From Leishmania martiniquensis (lineage: Eukaryota; Euglenozoa; Kinetoplastea; Trypanosomatida; Trypanosomatidae): a stretch of DNA of 64,000 nucleotides. The notes beneath the pieces are model-generated. The model was not told the DNA's origin and did no database searches. It saw only the letters and a list, made by a program, of their open reading frames with translations. The translations under genes and the position numbers were made by a program. The stretch is from assembly GCF_017916325.1 (NCBI RefSeq), contig NC_090171.1:2097501-2161500 (forward strand), in the 5' to 3' direction. Positions 58,526 through 64,000 of the stretch are shown piece after piece (the first letter of the stretch is position 1; each line of letters starts with the position of its first letter).

Positions 58526-59539
58526 TCACGCGCAGCCGCCGCCCACTCCACGCGTTACGCGCCACATCTGGAAGGCACCGATGCAAGTGAAATAGTGCAC
58601 CACTGCCGCGCACAGCACAAAGATATGCCACAGCTGGTGGCTGTGTAACCACACGTCAAATCGACCCGGATACCACCGCTCGGGAACTTTGAAGATGTAG
58701 ATAAGGACCCCTACGCAGTAAGTGGCCAGCATGAGAAACATGCCCTTGTAAAGCGGCAGGGTCTGCTCATTGGCAGGCAGCCCAAAAAACATGTGGATGG
58801 TCGGGAGAATGCCGATGGAGGTCAGGGAGGCGTAGAGAATCGTCCGGGGCCAGTAGAACGTTTGATCGTTGAAGAACGGAAAGAACGGTCCTATCAAGCC
58901 GAGAATTCCCAGCAGCGTGATGGAGATGAGGTACACCGTCCGCACCACTGTCATGCACGAGAATAGGTAGAACACCGGTGGGTAGAAGCTGCCGACGATC
59001 ATGGAGGTGATGCCAAAGTAGTCGATCGCAAGGGCAATGTTGTGCACCTGCTCACAGTGATGTGCGCTTAGCGTGTGGTAGACAGAGGAGCCGCCGAGCA
59101 TCACCATACTACCAAGCTGGAACACCGAGAAAACAAGATAGTCCTGCGTGCGATGCAGGCCAAGGTTGAGGAGGATGTGAAGTGAGAGAGCCAACACAAG
59201 GAGGAAGCCAACCAGGTGCGTCCAAATGCTGAGCGTCTCGTTGTGGAGGGCAAAGACGCTCTTGATGCACTGCCTCGTGGTGTAGCCGGCTCGGTAGTAG
59301 CTGAGGATGAACGGGTTCCCTTTCAACCAATCGGGGATCGAGCTCAGATCATACAAGGGTAGATCAGGGCACCGCGTGGTGAGGGACGGGCAGGGGTTGA
59401 AGCTCAGCCGACGTTGTGCCGTCTCCAGAAGCTTGTTCGCTGCCTCCTCCACGCTCTTGGTAGTGATGGCAGCAGCTTTGTTTTGTGTGAGGGCGCGACA
59501 TCGTACACGCGCCTCGTGGCCGGTTAATGTGTCGCCCAT
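58526..59539 (-). CDS. PAQR / haemolysin-III-related membrane protein 3
   Basis: A 337-aa PAQR-family protein with the shortest N-terminus of the three. LPLYDLSSIPDWLKGNPFI (60-78) opens the domain, then YYRAGYTTRQC, HNETLSIWTH (99-108), SxxxH at Ser151-His155, Asp173 in AIDYFGIT, and HQLWH with His301 and His305. The metal site is complete. Seven hydrophobic segments fit the family. Similarity with PAQR 1 and PAQR 2 is clear over the core but far from identity, so the three are old paralogues, not recent copies. Role in lipid or ceramide metabolism is an inference from animal and fungal relatives. Confidence 0.92.
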   Translation of the reverse strand: MGDTLTGHEARVRCRALTQNKAAAITTKSVEEAANKLLETAQRRLSFNPCPSLTTRCPDLPLYDLSSIPDWLKGNPFILSYYRAGYTTRQCIKSVFALHNETLSIWTHLVGFLLVLALSLHILLNLGLHRTQDYLVFSVFQLGSMVMLGGSSVYHTLSAHHCEQVHNIALAIDYFGITSMIVGSFYPPVFYLFSCMTVVRTVYLISITLLGILGLIGPFFPFFNDQTFYWPRTILYASLTSIGILPTIHMFFGLPANEQTLPLYKGMFLMLATYCVGVLIYIFKVPERWYPGRFDVWLHSHQLWHIFVLCAAVVHYFTCIGAFQMWRVTRGVGGGCA

Positions 59540-60840
59540 GTGTGACCTAGATGAGAGAAGCTATGATGCGTCTTCCTTTCCAGGAGAAGCCGGACGCACG
59601 TGTTTTCTTCTCTTGCGTGTGCTCGCGCGCCGGATGGCGTGGGTGCGTGTAGTGGTGCAGACGAAACAAAAAAAATAAAAAACAGCGAACACACACGCAC
59701 AGGTGCGAGAGAGGAGAAAATAAAAAGACTGCCGAATTTACGGGAGCAGAGTCGAGCTTGCCGTCGAGCAAAGAAGAGCAACGAAGCGGAGAGGAGAGAG
59801 AGAGTGACGCAATAGACCGTGTGTGCGTGTACGCGTACGTATGCGTGTATGAATGGGCGTGAGGACAAAAGAAATGTGAAGGCTGCAGGGGCAGGGCGAA
59901 AGGAGTAGGAGAGGGGAGGTGAGATTTGTCAACGGAGAGAAAGGGAGGGGGGAGGGAAGAAACTCAATGCCTCATACAGCAAGGGAGGACAATAATAATC
60001 TCGCAGCCCCTCCCCCCCTGAAGACAGACGCGCGCAAACGTAGTCGAGCACACACACATACACACACACAGACAGAGAGAGAGAGGTGACCAAAGCAGAA
60101 AACAAACAACCAAAGGGCGAACGTCTCCAGAGGTGCGGAGGCGAGATCAATGTTCCGTCGATGACTTTCAGCGCTGTGGTGGTCGTGGTGGCGGTTTTGC
60201 TGGGAGCGAAGACGACAGCTTGAGGGATGGGGGGTAAGATGGGCGGCAGAGCGCTGGTTTCCTGTGTAGCTCAAAAATGCGAAAGCGTTTTCGCCATAAA
60301 AAAGCTGACAGCGTGGAAATCCAATGGAGCGCAATAGAATGGTCTGCGAATGCTCAAGGTACCTGTGTGCGTGTGTGTGCGGCGTGATGACGATATCAAG
60401 GATATGGCGCTGAGAGAGTCCTGTGTCGGCCCTCGATTCGCATGGGCGCGTCAGGTGAGCATGAGAGAAGGACAGAAGCAGGAAGAGTTAAGGGGGAGGG
60501 GAAGGAGGCTGTCTGAGGTGTGCTCGGGTAAATGGCACCTTCTCGAGAACCCCAGCGCCGGCCTAACGACAACGAGGCCAGCGCGCCGCGTAGCCGTGCA
60601 GTGTGAGGTGCACGCACCTTCGCACGGAAGCAACATACTCTCGCTCAAAGGCAAGCGTAGCAGGCCAAAAAAAGATGCTGCGACGAAGTCGTCAGCACGG
60701 AGCTCTCTTTGTCCTACCTTTCCTTCGGTCATGGCCGCTTTCCTTCCCGTTGTAGCTAACAAAGCCCCGCCTGCAATACACTCGGAGGCGCGGCGGTCCT
60801 CTGCGGCGGGGAACGGAAGGTCGACGCCCAGTATCCGCTT
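59540..60840. other. Spacer between the PCIF1-like gene and PAQR 3
   Basis: About 1.3 kb: purine-rich plus-strand runs (59660-59860 and 59930-60090), (CA)n at about 60049-60070, and no recognisable gene. Confidence 0.5.
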
Positions 60841-62808
60841 TTATCGACGCGCTCTGAACGCCGCTTGCGACAGTCGGCTCCACGTAGCGCACACCTCCGC
60901 GCCAATCGCAGCACCGATGCACGCGCGCTCGGCTTCGTCATCCTGAATGACCATGAGGCGAGTCGGGCACGACAAACGAACGAGGCTGCCTGCGTCGATA
61001 GCGAGGCCGGAAGAGGCAGTAGGCGCCCCGCCGGCGTCACGGGGACGCTTCCTACCCTGCAGCTGAGGGGGCACTTCTCCTTCAGCGGGGGGGCATTGGT
61101 GATGAGCGCCGTGCATGTAAAGGCATTCCCGCGGTGGCAACGAGCATACCCAGCGGCAAAAGCGCGACTTCTCAATTGTGGCACGTACGCTCGCTGCGTG
61201 GGCTTGTGAGGAATCAGGAATAACAATGAGAACCGACACGGCGGTTTGTGCTCTAGCGCCTTCCAGCCACCGAAGCAGATGCGCGAAGGCGGCGGCAACG
61301 ACCTCGTGGTCGAAGGGAGGGTTGCACTCCAGTCGAAGCAGGCGGTGGGGCTTCGGCACTAATGACGCAGCGGCCGCCCCATCATCACTGGAGCACACAG
61401 AAGAGGGCGCCTTCCAGGCCCTTCTTGTTCCACACAAATGCCTCGCTGACGCGTCCGCTGCCGCGACGCACGCCTCCACGTCACAGCAGGCGAAGAAGTT
61501 CCCCAGGGAGCCGAAGGCTGCATCCGTGTCATGAAAGACGGAGAAGAAAAAGGGTCGCGTTGCGTTGAAGGGGCTGGCAAAGCACTCTACCGCGACGGTG
61601 GGACGTTGGGGCGAGATGGATCCCTGGTGGTGGTGCTCGAAGACGTCCATCACCGAGGGCGGCACGGCGGCTTGCCAGCCCGACTCTTTTTCCATGCTAC
61701 CCCCACAGAGGCCGTGATAGCGCAACAGCAAGCGGGCCAGAGCTTGCAGGAAGTCGTCTGCCGCGACAGGCGCCACCGCACTGTGCCGAGCGAGGTAGCG
61801 AGCATGCAGCCGCAGCACCACAGAGGCATGTATGGGAATGCAAAGACGTATCGCCACGTCACTGATGGCCGCCCACTCCACCTCCGGATGCTTGCGCGAA
61901 GAGCGCGATCCGCCAGACGACGGTGCCGATAACGTGAGCCAGTCCCGCAGAGACACCCACCCGTCAGAGTCTGCCGACTCACCCACCAGATCCATCACCA
62001 CGGCCGTCCCTGTCGAACTTTCGCTGGCGGCCAACACAGAAGCAGACGCCAGTGCCGCCAACAGACGTGCATCCCCACTTTGTAGGTGTACCTGTAGCTC
62101 CCACGGTCGCTCTCTGACGTTTTGGCCGGTGCGCTTCCGCACTGCCACGATGCGCTCGGCTAGCTGCTTACGCGCAGCGTAAAAGATGTAGGTAGCCTCG
62201 TCAGTCAGGCGCCACGCCAGCTTGCGCTTTTGATTGAAGGAGGTGTCCATCTTGCTGGCTGCGCCGCACAGCTTGTTGAGCCACAAGTCAAGCAGGTTTT
62301 TAGAGGCGTGATGGGGCTCAATGCCCTCCAGTGCTGGCAGAAGTGTGTCGTGGTAAAAAGGCTCGGGTGTGGCGAGGCGGAGGCTCTTGAGCGAGACGGA
62401 GAGGGGTGCGTGAGCACGCGTGCCCGAAGCAGCATCGCCTGGCAACTCTGCCGGTTCCACGATTCCCAGTATGTCACCCTTGACGTACTCCAGGCCCAAC
62501 AGGCGCAGGCGCGCCGCGGCGGCCGTGACTGCTGGCGCTACTTCCACCACATCTGCCTGTCGGCGGACATCGATAATGGGGTGCACCCACTCCCGCGTTC
62601 GCGGCACGCAACTGCTGTCCCGGTGATCGGAAGAGTGCGGTGGCGTCGCCGCGAGGCGCTGGTGACCTTCGAAGATAGCACATGGTAGGAGTCCTGTGGC
62701 GTCTGGTGAGGGTGAGATAGGCAGATGTGCCTTGCACTGTCGCTCTAGCTCCTCTTGCACGGTCAAGGCAGCTCTGTATCGTAGAAGCTCCTCTAGTGCG
62801 CTTTGCAT
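60841..62808 (-). CDS. PCIF1: PCIF1-like putative cap-proximal N6-adenosine methyltransferase
   Basis: A 655-aa homologue of PCIF1/CAPAM, which methylates N6 of the adenosine next to the mRNA cap. The catalytic half is clear: VECFASPFN (407-415), a DTDAAFGSLGNFF block (427-439), and the catalytic NPPF (496-499) in LECNPPFDHE, followed by an IVIPD strand. The same order and near-identical motifs define human PCIF1 (ECFASPLN, DTDGYFGS, NPPF). A helical domain precedes it (about 165-245). The WW domain at the N-terminus of human PCIF1, which binds the RNA polymerase II tail, is not seen. The upstream open frame starts at TTG, so the ATG at 62808 is taken. Trypanosomatid mRNAs carry a cap with N6,N6-dimethyl-2'-O-methyladenosine as first base, making this enzyme a candidate for that step (inference). 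Confidence 0.85.
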   Translation of the reverse strand: MQSALEELLRYRAALTVQEELERQCKAHLPISPSPDATGLLPCAIFEGHQRLAATPPHSSDHRDSSCVPRTREWVHPIIDVRRQADVVEVAPAVTAAAARLRLLGLEYVKGDILGIVEPAELPGDAASGTRAHAPLSVSLKSLRLATPEPFYHDTLLPALEGIEPHHASKNLLDLWLNKLCGAASKMDTSFNQKRKLAWRLTDEATYIFYAARKQLAERIVAVRKRTGQNVRERPWELQVHLQSGDARLLAALASASVLAASESSTGTAVVMDLVGESADSDGWVSLRDWLTLSAPSSGGSRSSRKHPEVEWAAISDVAIRLCIPIHASVVLRLHARYLARHSAVAPVAADDFLQALARLLLRYHGLCGGSMEKESGWQAAVPPSVMDVFEHHHQGSISPQRPTVAVECFASPFNATRPFFFSVFHDTDAAFGSLGNFFACCDVEACVAAADASARHLCGTRRAWKAPSSVCSSDDGAAAASLVPKPHRLLRLECNPPFDHEVVAAAFAHLLRWLEGARAQTAVSVLIVIPDSSQAHAASVRATIEKSRFCRWVCSLPPRECLYMHGAHHQCPPAEGEVPPQLQGRKRPRDAGGAPTASSGLAIDAGSLVRLSCPTRLMVIQDDEAERACIGAAIGAEVCATWSRLSQAAFRARR

Positions 62809-63396
62809 TGCCTCCGAGGGACGCAGCAGAGGCGCTGGAGGAAGACCTGAGCGCGTAGCTTGCCGTGCGCAGTCCCCGGTCGAGCTGGTCCATGTACTCA
62901 GGCGCGAGAAAGATGTGAACAACAGTTGTAGGGAAAAGAGGAAAGTTTGTGTGTGCGCGTATGCGTATGTGGGACTCAGCGGGGAGGCGCGGCAACGGAC
63001 GTAAAATGGGATGCGTAGCGGGTGAGCAAAGAAGGGTTACATAGAGGGGCAGAGAAGGGAACGACCCACTCGTACCCTTCGGAGACAGCAACGAAGGCAT
63101 CTAGGTGGGCACGAGCTGGAGGGCGATGAGGAGAGACTGCGAGAGATGACATCGCGCGCAGAGATTCACATCGGCTCCCGGGAGCTCTGGAGCACAGCGC
63201 CGAAAGTGCGCGCGTCACCCCTCAGTCGCAGTGCCGCATCCCCGACAGTTTCACGCCAGCGGCGTCACCACCAGAGACGGGAAAACAGATAAAAAAAAGG
63301 GGCACGCATACGGTCCCGGATGGTGCGACGGCACACCAAAGACAGCCTCTCCCTGTCTCGAGAGAGCCTCGACGCTGCCGGTCTCGTCAGCGCGCT
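62809..63396. other. Spacer between the right-edge gene and the PCIF1-like gene
   Basis: About 590 bases. Minus strand has GTCTTCCTCCAG about 40 bases before the PCIF1-like ATG, and a further tract ending GCCTGAG near 62897. An ATG at 62893 opens an overlapping frame out of phase with the gene. Nothing else seen. Confidence 0.5.
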
Positions 63397-64000
63397 CTAC
63401 TTGCGCGTGCTTGTCATGCGTGATGCTGGGAGAGCACACGCCTCCAACGCTCGCCAGAGGTCCAGAACACGTTGCTGGAACTGTTGAACAACCAACTCCT
63501 GAACATCATCGATGCTGCTACTGAGCCGCTCAACGGCGGTCGTGTTCGCTACATCCGTGTTCGCGGTGCAGAGTTGACGTAGTTGCACTTTGAAGCTTTG
63601 TGCTGCCTCTTGCTTGGCGACTACCATATGTTTGCGCAACATGGCAGATCTCTGCCGTGACGATGGCGCGTTCTCAGTGCCATGGGCTTGTAGATGATAC
63701 CGTTGCTGAAGAAACGCGTGAATGACGCGCCGCAGTTGCAGGTCCAGCTGATGCGCGTGCGATTCAACGGCCTCGGCGGCCCGCGAGAGACGTGTGGTCT
63801 CATCGAGGTGTTCATCTCCGCGTAAACACGTGAGCCGAGTGCGGGCAGCGTCCTGGCGCTGGCGTTGGCACATATCCCATGCCTCTGGCTGCTGCAGCGC
63901 TACGTCAAAGAAGCCCACTGCCGTTTCCTCCGGTGCGGCAGGTAACATTTCCTCTGAAACAGCTTGCGAGGCATACACCAAAAGTCCCCACGGCTGCGTC
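63397..64000 (-). CDS. C-terminal part of an unknown helical protein (5' end beyond window)
   Basis: The frame is open through the right edge, so only the last 200 or so residues are present. They are charged and helical with likely coiled coil (EAVESHAHQLDLQLRRVIHAF; VQELVVQQFQQRVLDLW), without a recognisable domain. Gln and Arg are abundant. A leading TTG within the window is not a credible start; the gene should continue to the right. Confidence 0.65.
   Translation of the reverse strand, partial: TQPWGLLVYASQAVSEEMLPAAPEETAVGFFDVALQQPEAWDMCQRQRQDAARTRLTCLRGDEHLDETTRLSRAAEAVESHAHQLDLQLRRVIHAFLQQRYHLQAHGTENAPSSRQRSAMLRKHMVVAKQEAAQSFKVQLRQLCTANTDVANTTAVERLSSSIDDVQELVVQQFQQRVLDLWRALEACALPASRMTSTRK

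Overview
The window looks like a stretch of a trypanosomatid nuclear chromosome, most likely from the Leishmania group. The grounds are that every credible gene lies head-to-tail on the minus strand, none has an intron, spacers are long and rich in polypyrimidine tracts (read on the minus strand) followed by AG trans-splice acceptors, coding sequence from about 7.5 kb onward is GC-rich, and (CA)n, (TA)n and purine runs are frequent. This is the layout of one polycistronic transcription unit read from right to left; no strand switch is seen. From memory, the order tyrosine phosphatase, NDH2, PRPP synthetase, BCS1, selenophosphate synthetase recalls the distal part of L. major chromosome 36; this was not checked.

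Left edge to right: a protein kinase cut by the window edge (1-1694), COQ5 methyltransferase (2602-3516) and a WD40 protein (3912-5552) form a compact block of lower GC. A block of roughly 430 bp with extreme GC (about 5632-6062) separates it from the rest. Then follow PTP1 (7549-9075), NDH2 (11671-13239), PRPP synthetase (14969-16048), BCS1 (16951-18747), selenophosphate synthetase (19144-20340), splicing factor SF1 (20876-21730), a TylF-like methyltransferase (22179-23339), a coiled-coil/SEP/UBX protein (24226-26049), an OS-9-like ER lectin (26794-28059), L-2-hydroxyglutarate dehydrogenase (29101-30705), a large unknown helical protein (31824-34745) and a PSP1-like protein (37720-39699). A 9-kb gene-free purine-asymmetric region (39700-48700) precedes an unknown 317-aa gene (48701-49654), three PAQR/haemolysin-III-type membrane proteins (50929-52017, 52977-54470, 58526-59539), a PCIF1-like putative cap N6-adenosine methyltransferase (60841-62808) and the 3' part of another unknown gene (63397-64000).

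Two interspersed repeats stand out. A 718-bp element is present at 10576-11293 and 55319-56036 with one difference seen, and a 518-bp element at 52130-52647 and 57600-58117 with two differences seen. Both are in spacers, and both occur together in the spacer between the second and third PAQR genes. They resemble what SIDER-type retroposons would look like, but that is an inference.

Functionally the genes are mixed, as expected for a trypanosomatid cluster. Several touch mitochondrial electron transport and quinone metabolism (COQ5, NDH2, BCS1, L2HGDH), several touch RNA processing and caps (SF1, the PCIF1-like enzyme, perhaps the PSP1-like protein), and two touch ER or protein quality control (the OS-9-like lectin, the UBX protein). 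Co-location here need not mean co-function. Starts were set at the first ATG that preserves the conserved N-terminus; several frames stay open far upstream of it only because spacers are poor in stops.
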